Positions 31,327 through 45,007 of a stretch of DNA of 64,000 nucleotides are shown one piece after another. Position 1 is the first letter of the stretch. Each line of letters opens with the position of its first letter. A program made the translations under genes and the position numbers. Under the pieces are notes generated by a model, which was given only the letters and a program-made list of their open reading frames with translations, ran no database searches and was not told the DNA's origin. This stretch comes from Deinococcus sp. YIM 134068 (GTDB lineage: Bacteria > Deinococcota > Deinococci > Deinococcales > Deinococcaceae), in assembly GCF_036543075.1 (NCBI RefSeq), contig NZ_JAZHPF010000005.1:137639-201638 (forward strand), written 5' to 3'.

Positions 31327-32054
31327 GGCCCCTCCCCCCCGCTGTGGACGCGGGCGCGTGGCTGCATGGGGCGACGGCCTTCACGACGGTCCGCACGCAC
31401 CACGGGCAACCTTTGCTCTGGGCGGCACATCTGGCGCGATTGGCGAACACCTGCGCGTTTCTGGGGCTGCCCGCGCCGGAGGCAGAGTTCCCCCGTCTCG
31501 CCCCCCTCCCCTGGGGCCTGCTGCGCCTGACCGTCACGCCGGACGGGACGTTCTGGAGCCAGCGCCCGCTCGATCCCGGCCCGCGTCCGGTGGGGGGCGT
31601 GCGAGTTGTGCTTACCCTCCGAAGAGTCCACCCCGACCTCGCCGGACACAAGACCGGGAATTACCTGCCCTACCTGTTGGCCGGACGGGACGCGGCGGCG
31701 GGTGCCTTCGAGGGGTGGCTGACGGACCACGCGGGACACGTGGTGGACGGTGGGCGAACTTCGCCCCTCCTCGAACTCGGCGGGCGGCTGGTCGTGCCGG
31801 CGGGCGGCCTACCGGGCGTGACGCGCACCGCCTTCCTACATGGACAGTCCTACGAGGAAAGGCCGGTGCGGGCGGAGGAACTGCGCGAGGTCGCGCGGGT
31901 ATGGATTTGTGGCAGCGGCGTCGGAGTCGTTCCCGTGCGCGAAGTGGCGGGCGAGGGCTGGTGCGTTTCCCTTCCCGCCGAGTGGCCGGAGACGACGGAC
32001 GCGGCGCTCGTCTGGCCGGAAGGGATGGACACCACACAGAAGAAGGGCGGCTGA
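31323..32054 (+). CDS. pabC: Aminodeoxychorismate lyase-like PLP enzyme (class IV aminotransferase fold)
   Basis: Predicted to cleave aminodeoxychorismate to p-aminobenzoate and pyruvate. The 243-residue protein, at the short end for the fold, has the PLP lysine in LAGHKTGNYLPYLLAGRDAA, the glycine-rich HVVDGGRTSPLLEL segment (relatives usually show E-x-T/S-x-S-N-x-F here), and LVVPAGGLPGVTRTAFL. The ATG overlaps the PabB-PabA stop by 4 bp (ATGA), indicating translational coupling. Confidence 0.85.
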   Translation: MRPLPPAVDAGAWLHGATAFTTVRTHHGQPLLWAAHLARLANTCAFLGLPAPEAEFPRLAPLPWGLLRLTVTPDGTFWSQRPLDPGPRPVGGVRVVLTLRRVHPDLAGHKTGNYLPYLLAGRDAAAGAFEGWLTDHAGHVVDGGRTSPLLELGGRLVVPAGGLPGVTRTAFLHGQSYEERPVRAEELREVARVWICGSGVGVVPVREVAGEGWCVSLPAEWPETTDAALVWPEGMDTTQKKGG

Positions 32055-32095
32055 GGTCTCCCCCGCCGCCCACCTTCCTCCCGCAACCCAGAACC

Positions 32096-32695
32096 TCAGT
32101 GCCCGTCCTGCCCCTCGCGCTCGCTCTGGAGACGACCGCCGCCCTCCACGTCCTCCAGGCGGACGGCACCGTGCCTCCGCATGACGTTCAGCGCCTCGTT
32201 GGTCTTCACGCCGTCGGGATCGCGGGCGATCACGAGGATGTGGCCGGACTTGAGACCGTTGTAAAACCGCTCGGCCTGCGGGGCGGGCACGCCCATGCGG
32301 CGCAGCAGCTTCACGTAGTCGCCGTGGTCGCTGCCCGTCAGCGCCCCGAAAATGCCCCCGAGGCCCGCGCCGCCGATCAAGCCGTAGATCACGACGAGCA
32401 GCCCGCCCTCCGCATACACCCGCGTCTCGGGAATCAGGGCGAGCAGGCCCCAGATGGGCAAGGTGAGCACGAGGCTCACGAGGGCACCCAGCAGCGTGCC
32501 GCGAATGACGCTCGCGGAGCCGCCCGGCGCGCCCGCCTCGGGGCTGATACCGGTCGCCTGGGCGATGGTGTCCTCGGCCACGGCGTCGATGAGGGCGAAT
32601 CCAAGTCGGTCACGGTCGAAGCCGCGTGCCTGAAGGGCGGCCAGCGCACCCTGGGCCTGCTGCGGCTCGCGGAAGAGGGCAACGACGCTTTCCAT
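32096..32695 (-). CDS. Membrane protein with glycine-rich double helix (general stress protein 17M-like)
   Basis: A 199-residue protein. The N-terminus MESVVALFREPQQAQGALAALQARGFDRDRLGF resembles the alpha/beta start of general stress protein 17M-like or DUF1269-like proteins. The centre has two membrane segments, IRGTLLGALVSLVLTLPIWGLLALI and LLVVIYGLIGGAGLGGIFGAL, the second with a glycine-zipper pattern. A cytoplasmic domain (HGDYVKLLRRMGVPAPQAERFYNGLKSGHILVIARD) follows. GAGGGG lies directly upstream of ATG 32695, which is preferred to the 32776 start. The family assignment is tentative. Confidence 0.75.
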   Translation of the reverse strand: MESVVALFREPQQAQGALAALQARGFDRDRLGFALIDAVAEDTIAQATGISPEAGAPGGSASVIRGTLLGALVSLVLTLPIWGLLALIPETRVYAEGGLLVVIYGLIGGAGLGGIFGALTGSDHGDYVKLLRRMGVPAPQAERFYNGLKSGHILVIARDPDGVKTNEALNVMRRHGAVRLEDVEGGGRLQSEREGQDGH

Positions 32696-32904
32696 CCCCT
32701 CATTTTTAGCACGGGGCCTCGCATGGCGGCGAGGGACAAAGGAACGCGCAAGATGGGGAGGACAGCAAGCTCTCAAGAGCTGACCACGGGGACCCGTGGG
32801 GAGTTCTTCTTGCCCCCCCCGACCCTCTGCAAGCCGCCTTTCAAGTCTCCCACCAGCCAGAGGAAGAAAAACGCCACAGCTCCCGCTCCTTTAGCGCCTC
32901 CCCC

Positions 32905-33091
32905 TTGAACGCCTGATGTGCAAGAGAAAGGCAGCGTATGAGACGTGCTTTCTCTCCTCTCTCCCCTTACGGGTGACTCGGAGAGCCGCGAAGCAGGGGG
33001 CTGGGGAGAGGGGTGACGAGCACCGCTCGTCCTCTTGTCAGACGACGAAAACGTGTCGACTGCTCGATCTGCAATTTACATTAGGCGTCCC
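32905..33091. repeat. MITE-like element, copy 3 (187 bp)
   Basis: Left end TTGAACGCCTGATGTGCAAG, right end ATTTACATTAGGCGTCC (imperfect inverted). The interior carries GACGAGCACCGCTCGTC and GGAGAGCCGCGAAGCAGGGGG, closest to copy 2. Confidence 0.7.
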
Positions 33092-33274
33092 CAGAGACTA
33101 AATCTACGATTCGCCCGGCTCTTCTCCGGCTGGCAGAGATTCCAAACCACAAGGGAGAGGTTGAGCCTCCGCCCTTCTCCAGCTCCTTCCCACCCGCGTG
33201 AGAGCCGCATACACCCGCCTTCACCCAGCGGCGGGTGGGCAAGACCCGGTACGTTCGGCCCACCGGGGGTTTCC

Positions 33275-33280
33275 TATACT
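33275..33280 (+). promoter_or_regulatory. Leaderless-type -10 of the polyprenyl synthase gene
   Basis: TATACT, 6 nt before the ATG at 33287; the best -10 match in the window. Confidence 0.6.
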
Positions 33281-33286
33281 GCCTGC

Positions 33287-34261
<975 letters not shown>

Positions 34262-34451
34262 GGCGTCCTGACGAACCGGACATCTTGGCGCGTCTTCCTG
34301 TCGTCTGTCCTGCGTGGTCCGCATCCTCTTTGCACCTGAGAAGTGAGAGGGACGTTTCCCCCCTCCCCCATTGACACATCCACGCCTCCCCAGCGAGGTC
34401 CTGTCTATGCGTGTATCCTCTGAGGGCTAGATCACTACAGAGGAGAGCGTG

Positions 34452-35699
<1,248 letters not shown>

Positions 35700-35700
35700 G

Positions 35701-35785
35701 AGGGGTTAGGGATGAGGGGTGAGGGGTTAGGGCCAACCCTCGTCCTCTATGTCTTCCTAACGCCTAACCCCTAACCCCTTTCCCC
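35701..35785. repeat. GGGGTTAGG-type hairpin repeat between the two GDH genes
   Basis: Left part 35701-35733 has tandem AGGGGTTAGGG/GATGAGGGGT units; right part about 35756-35783 has CCTAACCCC units in inverse orientation. It lies within the presumed operon. A single-arm relative occurs near 59235. Confidence 0.6.
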
Positions 35786-35799
35786 TGACTGGAGACCCC

Positions 35800-37128
<1,329 letters not shown>

Positions 37129-37234
37129 GTCGCCAGTCACCAGGGACCAGTCACCAGAAAGAGCAGGGGCCTCAGCAGATGCCGGGGCTTCTTCTCATCT
37201 TTGGCTGGCGACTGGCGACTGGCACCTGGCGACT
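37129..37234. repeat. GGCGACTGG-type hairpin repeat after gdhB
   Basis: Left arm 37129-37157 (GTCGCCAGTCACCAGGGACC and on) and right arm 37203-37234 (CTGGCGACTGGCGACTGGCA and on) are inverted around a 45-bp loop. It begins directly after the gdhB stop and ends at the -10 of the next gene. Confidence 0.75.
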
Positions 37235-37239
37235 CCCCC

Positions 37240-37245
37240 TACAAT
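37240..37245 (+). promoter_or_regulatory. Leaderless-type -10 of the quinate dehydrogenase-like gene
   Basis: TACAAT, 7 nt before ATG 37253. An in-frame ATG at 37244 overlaps this hexamer and is therefore unlikely to be used. Confidence 0.5.
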
Positions 37246-37252
37246 GCCCCCC

Positions 37253-38194
<942 letters not shown>

Positions 38195-38197
38195 ATC

Positions 38198-38872
38198 TCA
38201 GCGCCGGGCGGCGAGGTGGTAGGGGCGGTTGAGGCGCAGTTCCAGCCGGGAGAAGAGGCGGGCGGCCACGTTCGACAGGAGGAAGTAGATGATGCCGACC
38301 GCGAGGTAGAGGGGAAAGGGCTGGAAGGTGATGGAGACCAGACCGCGTGTGGTGAGCAGAAGTTCACTGACCGTGACCACGCTCGCCAGGCTGGAATCCT
38401 TGAGGAGGCCGATGAACTGGTTGCCGAGCGCGGGCACGGCGATGCGCGCGGCCTGCGGAACGAGAACGAGCCGCAATACCTGAAGGGGCTTGAGGCCCAG
38501 GGCGCGGGCGGCCTCCGTCTGGCCCCGGTCCACGGCGTTCAGGCTCCCCCGGATGATCTCGGCGGCGTAGGCCCCGGCAAAAAGACTCAGGCCGATCACT
38601 GCCGTCTGGAAGGCGGGAAAGCGCAGTTGCGGGATAAGCGGCGGCAGGGCGAAGAAGAGGAAGAAGAGCTGCACGAGCAGGGGCGTGCCGCGAAAGGTCT
38701 CGATATAGACGCCCGCGAGCGCCCGCAGCGGCCACAGCCGCGACATGCGGCCCAGCGCCCCGAGAAAGCCCAGCGCGAGGCCGAACACGCTGGCGAGCAG
38801 GGTCAGCGCGAGGGTGATCTGGGTGCCGCGCCACAGGGCACGCAGGACATCGGGGGTGAAGACATCGAACAC
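38198..38872 (-). CDS. Amino acid ABC transporter permease (polar amino acid family)
   Basis: A 224-residue inner-membrane permease of the His/Glu/Gln/Arg/opine type. It has about five membrane helices, the N-terminal ALWRGTQITLALTLLASVFGLALG, ETFRGTPLLVQLFFLFFALP, and the ATPase-contact EAA loop EAARALGLKPLQVLRLVLVPQAARIAVPALGNQF. It is 76 bp downstream of a matching periplasmic binding protein on the same strand. No ATPase gene is present here. Confidence 0.93.
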   Translation of the reverse strand: MFDVFTPDVLRALWRGTQITLALTLLASVFGLALGFLGALGRMSRLWPLRALAGVYIETFRGTPLLVQLFFLFFALPPLIPQLRFPAFQTAVIGLSLFAGAYAAEIIRGSLNAVDRGQTEAARALGLKPLQVLRLVLVPQAARIAVPALGNQFIGLLKDSSLASVVTVSELLLTTRGLVSITFQPFPLYLAVGIIYFLLSNVAARLFSRLELRLNRPYHLAARR

Positions 38873-38948
38873 GGTGGGGCCTCCTCACGACACAAGACGC
38901 GGGCCACACGGCCTTCTTCCCCGTGCGGCCCGGCGAGAACAGCTTGGC

Positions 38949-39731
38949 TCAGCGGCCCGGCGTGGTCACGTCGGCCCCCAGGTACTTCAGGCTGATGGTC
39001 CGCAGGGTGCCGTCCACCCGCATCGCGTTCAGGGCACGCTCCACGGCGGCCTTGAGCTGGGGCTGGTTCTTGCCCAGGGTGATGTAGGGGTTGTCCTGCT
39101 GGAGGACCGGACCCGCCGCCTTGAGCTTCTGCCCGTTCTTGATGGCGACGTTGCCCACCGTCCGCGTGGTGATCATGCCCCCGGCGCGGCCCGTGCCGAG
39201 CGCGAGGAAAATCTCCGGCTCGCCGCTGTAGGTGACGACGTTGGGATACTTGCGGTCGCGCAGGAACTTCTCGAACACCGTGCCCTGGGGAACGGCCACG
39301 GGCGCGCCCTGCAAGGTGTTCAGGTTGGTCGCCGCCGAGGTCGCGGGCACGAAGAGCTGGAAGCCGTCGTAGTAGTAGGGGCGGCTCAGGAAGTCCACGG
39401 CCCGCTCGCGCTCGGGGGTCTTGCTCTGCGAGGCGACCGCCATATCGAACTGCCCGGCCTGCAGCCCGGCGATGATCGAGGGGAACTCCGCCTTGATGAC
39501 GCTGACGCGCACGCCCAGGCGGCGTCCGATCTCGCGGGCCACGTCCACGTCGAAGCCGGTCAGCGAGCCGTCGGGGGCGGGCTGCGAGAAGGGCGGGTAC
39601 TCGCCGCTCATCACGACGCGCAGTTCGCCGCGCTGCTTGATGTCGGCGAGGTCGGCCTGCGCCACCGACGCGGCGGACAGGGCGAGGGCGGCGAGGAGGG
39701 TGGTGCGGGGCAGCATTCGGGATCGGGTCAT
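38949..39731 (-). CDS. Amino acid ABC transporter substrate-binding protein
   Basis: A 260-residue exported solute-binding protein. The signal peptide is LLAALALSAASVAQA (cleavage about residue 26). The mature protein opens LADIKQRGELRVVMSGEYPPFSQ, has LTGFDVDVAREIGRRLGV, IIAGLQAGQFDMAVASQSKTPERERAVDFLSRPYYYDG and the C-terminal helix segment typical of family 3 binding proteins. CAGGAG precedes ATG 39731; the longer frame to 39872 lacks a signal peptide at its start and is rejected. Pairs with the permease downstream. Confidence 0.93.
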   Translation of the reverse strand: MTRSRMLPRTTLLAALALSAASVAQADLADIKQRGELRVVMSGEYPPFSQPAPDGSLTGFDVDVAREIGRRLGVRVSVIKAEFPSIIAGLQAGQFDMAVASQSKTPERERAVDFLSRPYYYDGFQLFVPATSAATNLNTLQGAPVAVPQGTVFEKFLRDRKYPNVVTYSGEPEIFLALGTGRAGGMITTRTVGNVAIKNGQKLKAAGPVLQQDNPYITLGKNQPQLKAAVERALNAMRVDGTLRTISLKYLGADVTTPGR

Positions 39732-39973
39732 GGTGAGGCTCCTGTCGTGAGGGGTGGGAAGTGGGGGTGCGGGGGCGACCCTAGCGTCTTCACGCCGGGA
39801 AGGGCGCAGAGACTTCCTTGAGGTTGGGAGGCCTGGGGCGTCGCCCCTCCCCTTGCATGAGGCTCCCATCACACCGTATGGCCCGCCCCCCGTGCGGTCC
39901 GCACCCTTCCGTACAGTTGTGAAAAACCCAACTCATCCTTAATCGCAGAACAGCACGCCTTTTTCTCTCTCCG

Positions 39974-40825
39974 TCACCCGGCCCCACCCGGCGGCGGCAC
40001 GAACTCGAAGACGTGCCCCTCGGGGTCGCGCACGGCCAGCCCGCGCCCCGTCTCCACGAAGGGCAGCCCCTCGGCGCGGACGAGGGCGAGGACGGCGTTC
40101 ACGTCGGCGTAGAGGCGGATGAGGGCATGGTCGCCGCCGAACATGTCCGCGAGGCCGACCTGGGGGTCCCAGGCGTACAGCCAGCGCCGGGGAGTGCCGT
40201 TGCCGTCGGGTTCGGGAGCGGGGCCGAGGGTGAACTGGGCGAAGTCACGGTCCGGCTGCTCTTTGGCGAACGCGAGGCCGTAGGCGCGGGGCAGCCGCTC
40301 TCTCATCGCCGCGTAGTCCCCGAAGGCGAGCGCCACCTCGCGCAGGCCCATCACGGGCAGGGCGTGGGGCGGGCGGGCGACCGGGGCCGGGGGGAAGTGG
40401 GGCTGCCGCTCGTCCGAGAGGTCGGTGCCCCGCAGTTCCAGCCCGTGCCCGAAGGGGTCGAAGAAGTACACGGTGGGGTCGGGCCGCTCCGGGGTGCCGA
40501 GGTCGATCTCGGTCCAGCCTATGCCGTGTTCATCCAGAACTGCCTTGCCCCGCTCAAGGTCCTCGGGCCGGACCTGCCAGGCGTAGTGCAGGTGCGAGGC
40601 CCCGCGTGCGCGCAGGGGGGCGAGGGCGGGGTCGTTCGCCCGCCGCGTGACCGGTTTCCAGAGGGTGAGGGTCTGCGAGGCGTTGACCTCGAACTCCGCG
40701 ACGCCGCCCTCCTCGTCGTGGTGAAGGAGAGTCAGGCCGAGCACCTGCGAGTAGAAGCGGACGCCACGGGGCAGGTGGTTGACCTCCAACGTGAGGCCCG
40801 CGAGGTCGAGGATGGGCGAGGGCAT
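39974..40825 (-). CDS. VOC (glyoxalase/dioxygenase) superfamily protein with two domains
   Basis: A 283-residue protein built from two glyoxalase/bleomycin-resistance/extradiol-dioxygenase modules. The first (about 1-125) has LTLEVNHLPRGVRFYSQVLGL and ends DPTVYFFDPFGHGLELRG. The second (about 150-280) has GLREVALAFGDYAAMRERLPRAYGL and ends GLAVRDPEGHVFEFVPPP. The terminal Glu of each module and His residues are candidate metal ligands. Substrate unknown. Start 40825 is supported by a leaderless TACCCT 5 nt upstream; the frame continues to 41077 but through Pro/Ser-rich non-conserved sequence. Confidence 0.85.
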   Translation of the reverse strand: MPSPILDLAGLTLEVNHLPRGVRFYSQVLGLTLLHHDEEGGVAEFEVNASQTLTLWKPVTRRANDPALAPLRARGASHLHYAWQVRPEDLERGKAVLDEHGIGWTEIDLGTPERPDPTVYFFDPFGHGLELRGTDLSDERQPHFPPAPVARPPHALPVMGLREVALAFGDYAAMRERLPRAYGLAFAKEQPDRDFAQFTLGPAPEPDGNGTPRRWLYAWDPQVGLADMFGGDHALIRLYADVNAVLALVRAEGLPFVETGRGLAVRDPEGHVFEFVPPPGGAG

Positions 40826-40830
40826 GGGGC

Positions 40831-40836
40831 AGGGTA
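40831..40836 (-). promoter_or_regulatory. Leaderless-type -10 of the VOC gene
   Basis: Minus-strand TACCCT, 5 nt before ATG 40825. Confidence 0.45.
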
Positions 40837-41108
40837 AGGGGTGCGGGACGGGGGACGCCTTGAGCGAGGGCCAAGGTGTGAGGAGCGCGGGGGTTGGGGC
40901 GGCTGGGGAACGGGAGACCCGAGGCTGATTCGGGGAGCATTTCGCCGCCAGGAGCGTTTCACGATGTTCCGTGGGAAGGTCGCCTGACCCGTTCACACCC
41001 GAGGGGGAGGGCCGCCTTTGATCCCCACCGCGAGAGGCGGCTTTCATTAAGAAAAGTCCGCCGATGGGACCTTGCAACCCCGTCCGAAGGCTGTAAGACC
41101 CGCCCGCC

Positions 41109-41114
41109 TACTGT
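41109..41114 (+). promoter_or_regulatory. Leaderless-type -10 of the GAF/HD-GYP gene
   Basis: TACTGT, 6 nt before GTG 41121. Confidence 0.45.
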
Positions 41115-41120
41115 AGTGAG

Positions 41121-42209
41121 GTGACTGCGCCCTTCACCCCCCGGATCACGGACCTCACCCCTGGGCCGGACGCGCGGACCTCCGCCGCGCAGGCCGTGCT
41201 GACGCTCACCCGCGTCGCGCTGGCCGCGCCGGACCTCCTCGCGGGCATCAGCCCGACGCTCGAACACCTCGTCGGGGCCACGGCGGCGGTGGGGGCCGCC
41301 TACCTCGAATGGGACGGGAAGGGCAGCTACCGCGTGCGCGCGGCGTGGGGCGAGGTGCCCCCGAGGCTGAGCGCCCCGCAGGGCCTGGGAGCCGACACGC
41401 CCCTCCTGCGTGCCCTGGCGGAGAGCGCCCGACCCCTCCTCTACGACGGCACTGGGGGGGCAGAGGTCCTGCCCGGCCTCGGTGTGACCAGTCTGGCGGC
41501 GACGCCCGTCCGGGTGGGGGACGGACCGCTACTCGGCGCGCTCGTGATGTACACCGGGGAGGCCCACGTCTGGGACTCCGAGGAGGCCGCGCTCCTGAGC
41601 ATGGTGTCGGGCACGCTCGCGCCGCTGACGGCCCGCCTCGTCGCCGAGGAGCAGACGCAGGCAGCCCGCGAGGCGGCGCTAAGGGCGCTGGGGCAGATGC
41701 TGGAGGCCTGGGACGGCGAGTCGCACGGCCACACTGACCGGGCCGCCCACCTCGCCACCCGCCTCGCCGAGCGACTGGACCTCCCCCCGGCCCGGCGTCA
41801 GGCCCTGCGCTGGGGCGCGTACCTGCACGACCTCGGCAAAGTCACCCTGCTGGGCGCGGAGTTGCCCCGGCTGGAAGGCCCCGGCGAGGGCGACGGGTTA
41901 GCCCACCTCCTCGGCCTCCTGCCCCCGGCGGCCCGGTCGGTCCTCACCGACCGCTTCGAGCACTGGGGCGGCGGCGGCTACCCCTCGGGCAAGGCGGGGA
42001 CGGGGATCAGCCTGGAGGCCCGCCTCTTCGCCCTGTGCGACACCTACGACGCCCTGACTCACCCGCGCCCCTGCGACGTGGCCTGGGAGCCGGAGGAGGC
42101 CCTCGCCGAGTTGCGCGCCCGCGCGGGCCGGGAGTTCGACCCGGAGCTGGTGGCCCTGCTCGCGCGGGTGGTGGCGGAGACTGGGGCGGCGGAGGTCGTT
42201 GCGAAGTAA
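41121..42209 (+). CDS. GAF domain protein with degenerate HD-GYP domain
   Basis: A 362-residue protein. Residues about 25-180 form a GAF-like sensor (LEHLVGATAAVGAAYLEWDGKGSYRVRAAWG, LLGALVMYTGEAHVWDSEEAALLSMVSGTLAPL). Residues about 190-355 resemble HD-GYP cyclic-di-GMP phosphodiesterases: HGHTDRAAHLATRLAERL, YLHDLGKV, a GYP loop EHWGGGGYPSGKAGTGI, LFALCDTYDALTHPRP, FDPELVALLARV. The stretch between HD and GYP is shortened, and the usual HHE before the GYP loop reads FEH. Metal binding may therefore be altered; enzymatic activity is uncertain. GTG start with a leaderless -10. Confidence 0.82.
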   Translation: MTAPFTPRITDLTPGPDARTSAAQAVLTLTRVALAAPDLLAGISPTLEHLVGATAAVGAAYLEWDGKGSYRVRAAWGEVPPRLSAPQGLGADTPLLRALAESARPLLYDGTGGAEVLPGLGVTSLAATPVRVGDGPLLGALVMYTGEAHVWDSEEAALLSMVSGTLAPLTARLVAEEQTQAAREAALRALGQMLEAWDGESHGHTDRAAHLATRLAERLDLPPARRQALRWGAYLHDLGKVTLLGAELPRLEGPGEGDGLAHLLGLLPPAARSVLTDRFEHWGGGGYPSGKAGTGISLEARLFALCDTYDALTHPRPCDVAWEPEEALAELRARAGREFDPELVALLARVVAETGAAEVVAK

Positions 42210-42522
42210 GCACCCTTCGGGCAGGTCAACGTGATCGGGGACTGGGCGAGGGCAAGCTCCTTCTCGAACTCCCTGCATGCTCAACCCAGACGCGACGCCC
42301 GGAGACTCAGCGGCTCTCCGGGCATCATCCTGTTCTTGTACCGAACTCAAGGCCCACGCCCTTTCACGCTTTGTCCCTGTTTCTCTCGGCATCTCGCGAG
42401 GATGAGGAGGCAAGACGAGCGCCGACCCCCTCCTCCGCGCGACTTGTTTAGAGAGTCCCGTCCTCCCGAACGCCCCCGGCCCTACGCTGGCGATCAGCAT
42501 CCCCACTCAGGAGGTTTTCCCC
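42210..42522. other. Gene-free leader of the urease operon with strong hairpin
   Basis: No gene. A perfect 9-bp stem GCCCGGAGA/TCTCCGGGC (42297-42305 and 42315-42323) probably ends the upstream transcript, although only a weak T-rich tail follows. TACGCT at 42483-42488 is a candidate -10 for ureA, and AGGAGG at 42509-42514 is its ribosome-binding site. Confidence 0.5.
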
Positions 42523-42825
42523 GTGCAACTGACCGAGCGAGAGCGTGACAAGCTGCTGATCTTCACCGCCGCCGAGGTCGCGCGGCGCAGGCGGGCGCGC
42601 GGGTTGAAGCTCAACCACCCGGAGGCCGTGGCCCTCATCACCGCCGAGGTGCTGGAGGGCATCCGCGACGGGCAGCGGGTGGAGGCGCTGATGAGTTATG
42701 GGGCGACCATCCTGGGCCGGGGCGACGTGATGGACGGCGTGCCCGAGATGATCCACGATATTCAGGTCGAGGGCACCTTCCCGGACGGCACAAAGCTCGT
42801 GACCATCCACGACCCCATCCGGTGA
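42523..42825 (+). CDS. ureA: Urease gamma subunit UreA
   Basis: Structural subunit of nickel urease. The 100-residue protein shows the family pattern [56 protein letters not shown] and [28 protein letters not shown], at full length. It starts with GTG behind a strong AGGAGG site (8 nt spacing). It is the first gene of ureA-ureB-ureC; the stop overlaps the ureB GTG by 4 bp. Confidence 0.98.
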   Translation: MQLTERERDKLLIFTAAEVARRRRARGLKLNHPEAVALITAEVLEGIRDGQRVEALMSYGATILGRGDVMDGVPEMIHDIQVEGTFPDGTKLVTIHDPIR

Positions 42826-43217
42826 GCGGCGTGATTCCCGGCGAGGTCATCGTGGAGGAGGGCGAAATCATGCTGAACGAGGGGCGTCCCACGCGAGCGG
42901 TGCGGGTGGTGAACGCGGCGGACCGCCCCATCCAGGTGGGGAGTCACTTCCACTTCTTCGAGGTCAACCGGGCGCTGCGCTTCGACCGTGCGGGGGCCTA
43001 CGGCTGCCGCCTCGACATTCCGGCGGGGACAGCGGTGCGCTTCGAGCCGGGTGAGGAGCGAGAGGTGACGCTCGTGCCGCTGGGCGGGGAGCGCGTCGTC
43101 TTCGGGATGAACGGGCTGGTGGACGGGCCGCTGGACGGGGAGGGAGTGCGGGAGGCGGCGATGGACCGTGCCCGCGAGCGCGGATTCGTGAACGATGAGT
43201 CGCAGGGTCAGCCGTGA
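42822..43217 (+). CDS. ureB: Urease beta subunit UreB
   Basis: Structural subunit of urease, 131 residues including a C-terminal extension of about 25 residues beyond the shortest homologues. Signature: [79 protein letters not shown] start inside the end of ureA (GTGA overlap), followed 7 bp later by ureC. Confidence 0.98.
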   Translation: MSGVIPGEVIVEEGEIMLNEGRPTRAVRVVNAADRPIQVGSHFHFFEVNRALRFDRAGAYGCRLDIPAGTAVRFEPGEEREVTLVPLGGERVVFGMNGLVDGPLDGEGVREAAMDRARERGFVNDESQGQP

Positions 43218-43224
43218 GGTCCGT

Positions 43225-44949
43225 ATGGTGAGGGTCTCGCGCCGTCAGTACGCCGACCTGTACGGCCCCACGGTGGGCGACCGGGTGCGGCTGGGCGATA
43301 CCAACCTCCTGATTGAGATCGAGAGGGACCACACGACCTACGGCGAGGAGGTGAAGTTCGGCGGCGGCAAGGTCATCCGCGACGGGCTGGGGCAGAGCAG
43401 CACGGCCACGCGGGGGGACGAGGGCGTGCCCGACCTCGTGATCACGAACGCAGTCATCCTCGACCACTGGGGCGTCGTGAAGGCCGACGTGGGCGTGAAG
43501 AACGGGCGAATCACCGCCATCGGCAAGGCGGGCAATCCGGGCACGCAGGACGGGGTGACGCCGGGCCTCACCATCGGGGCGAGCACCGAGATCGTGGCGG
43601 GCGAGGGGCACATCCTCACGGCGGGCGGGGTGGACACGCACATCCACTTCATCGCACCGCAGCAATGTTGGACGGCGCTGGAGTCGGGCGTCACCACCAT
43701 GATCGGCGGGGGCACCGGGCCGACGGCGGGCACTTCCGCCACGACCTGCACGCCGGGCGCGTGGCACATCCACCGGATGCTGGAGGCGCTGGACGGGCTG
43801 CCGCTCAACTTCGGCCTGCTGGGCAAGGGGAACGCGAGCACGAGGCCGCCGCTGGCCGAGCAGATTCGCGCGGGGGCGCTGGGCCTCAAGCTCCACGAGG
43901 ACTGGGGCACGACGCCGAGTGCGATTGACGCGGCGCTGGGCGTGGCGGACGAGTACGACGTGCAGGTCGCCATCCACACGGACACGCTGAACGAATCGGG
44001 CTTCGTGGAAGATTCCATCGCGGCCTTCGCGGGGCGGACGATTCACACCTTCCACACCGAGGGGGCGGGGGGCGGGCACGCGCCGGACATCATCCGGGTG
44101 GCGGGGCTGCCGAACGTGCTGCCGTCATCCACCAACCCCACCATGCCCTTCACGGTGAACACTCTCCACGAACACCTCGACATGCTGATGGTGTGCCACC
44201 ACCTCTCGCCGCGCATTCCCGAGGACGTGGCCTTCGCCGAAAGCCGCATCCGCCCCGAGACCATCGCCGCCGAGGACGTGCTGCACGACCTGGGCGTCTT
44301 CTCCATGATGAGCAGCGATTCGCAGGCGATGGGCCGGGTGGGCGAGGTCATCACGCGCACGTGGCAGACGGCCCACAAGATGAAGGCGCAACGGGGGGCT
44401 TTGAACATCCCCAGTCTGGGCGAGGACGGGCGGGCCGACAATCTGCGCGCCCGGCGCTTCGTCGCCAAGTACACGCTCAACCCGGCGGTCGCGCACGGCA
44501 TCGCCCACGAGGTCGGCAGCGTGGAGCCTGGCAAGCTCGCAGACCTCGTGCTGTGGCGGCCCGCCTTCTTCGGGGCAAAACCGGCGATGGTCCTCAAGGG
44601 CGGCCTCGTCGTCGCCGCGCAGATGGGGGACGCGAACGCGAGCATCCCCACGCCCCAGCCCGTCTACCCGCGCCCGATGTTCGCCGCGCATGGGCGGGCG
44701 CTCGCCTCCACCTGCCTGCATTTCGTGTCGGCGGTCAGCTTGGAGGAGGGCAACCTCCCGACCGTCGGACGCCGCTACGCCGCCGTGCGGAATACACGGA
44801 GCATCGGCAAGGCGGACATGGTGCTGAACGCCGAGACGCCCGAGATCGACGTGAACCCGGAGACCTACGAAGTGAGGGTGAACGGCGAGATCATGACCTG
44901 CGAGCCGCTGGACGAGTTGCCGCTGGCGCAGCGGTATTTCCTGTTTTGA
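43225..44949 (+). CDS. ureC: Urease alpha subunit UreC (catalytic)
   Basis: Hydrolyses urea to ammonia and carbamate at a dinickel centre. The 574-residue protein starts with the conserved [24 protein letters not shown]. Active-site features: HIHF metal histidines, the carbamylated lysine in [19 protein letters not shown], flap cysteine in MVCHHL, and the metal aspartate in [12 protein letters not shown] 43225 gives the normal UreC N-terminus; an ATG at 43195 inside ureB would add ten residues. The maturation genes ureD, ureE, ureF and ureG are not in this window. Confidence 0.97.
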   Translation: MVRVSRRQYADLYGPTVGDRVRLGDTNLLIEIERDHTTYGEEVKFGGGKVIRDGLGQSSTATRGDEGVPDLVITNAVILDHWGVVKADVGVKNGRITAIGKAGNPGTQDGVTPGLTIGASTEIVAGEGHILTAGGVDTHIHFIAPQQCWTALESGVTTMIGGGTGPTAGTSATTCTPGAWHIHRMLEALDGLPLNFGLLGKGNASTRPPLAEQIRAGALGLKLHEDWGTTPSAIDAALGVADEYDVQVAIHTDTLNESGFVEDSIAAFAGRTIHTFHTEGAGGGHAPDIIRVAGLPNVLPSSTNPTMPFTVNTLHEHLDMLMVCHHLSPRIPEDVAFAESRIRPETIAAEDVLHDLGVFSMMSSDSQAMGRVGEVITRTWQTAHKMKAQRGALNIPSLGEDGRADNLRARRFVAKYTLNPAVAHGIAHEVGSVEPGKLADLVLWRPAFFGAKPAMVLKGGLVVAAQMGDANASIPTPQPVYPRPMFAAHGRALASTCLHFVSAVSLEEGNLPTVGRRYAAVRNTRSIGKADMVLNAETPEIDVNPETYEVRVNGEIMTCEPLDELPLAQRYFLF

Positions 44950-44980
44950 GCGGTCAGCCGTCAGCTCTCAGCCGTCAGCC
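44949..44980. repeat. CAGCCGTCAGC-type array between ureC and hypA
   Basis: AGCGGTCAGCCGTCAGCTCTC followed by another CAGCCGTCAGCC unit; starts at the last base of the ureC stop codon. Confidence 0.6.
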
Positions 44981-45007
44981 TTTCCACCGGACGGAAGCGG
45001 GGCGCTG

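Larger units (their letters stand above)
32696..33286. other. Gene-free interval (591 bp) with MITE-like element
   Basis: No gene found. Besides the element at 32905-33091 it holds a second set of element-like blocks at 32820-32900 (CCCTCTGCAAGC, GTCTCCCACC) and the promoter of the polyprenyl synthase at its right end. Confidence 0.55.

Noticed and set aside
34371..34376. TTGACA as the -35 box of gdhA
   Set aside because: No -10 hexamer at 16-18 bp; the nearest TATCCT (34414-34419) is 37 bp away.
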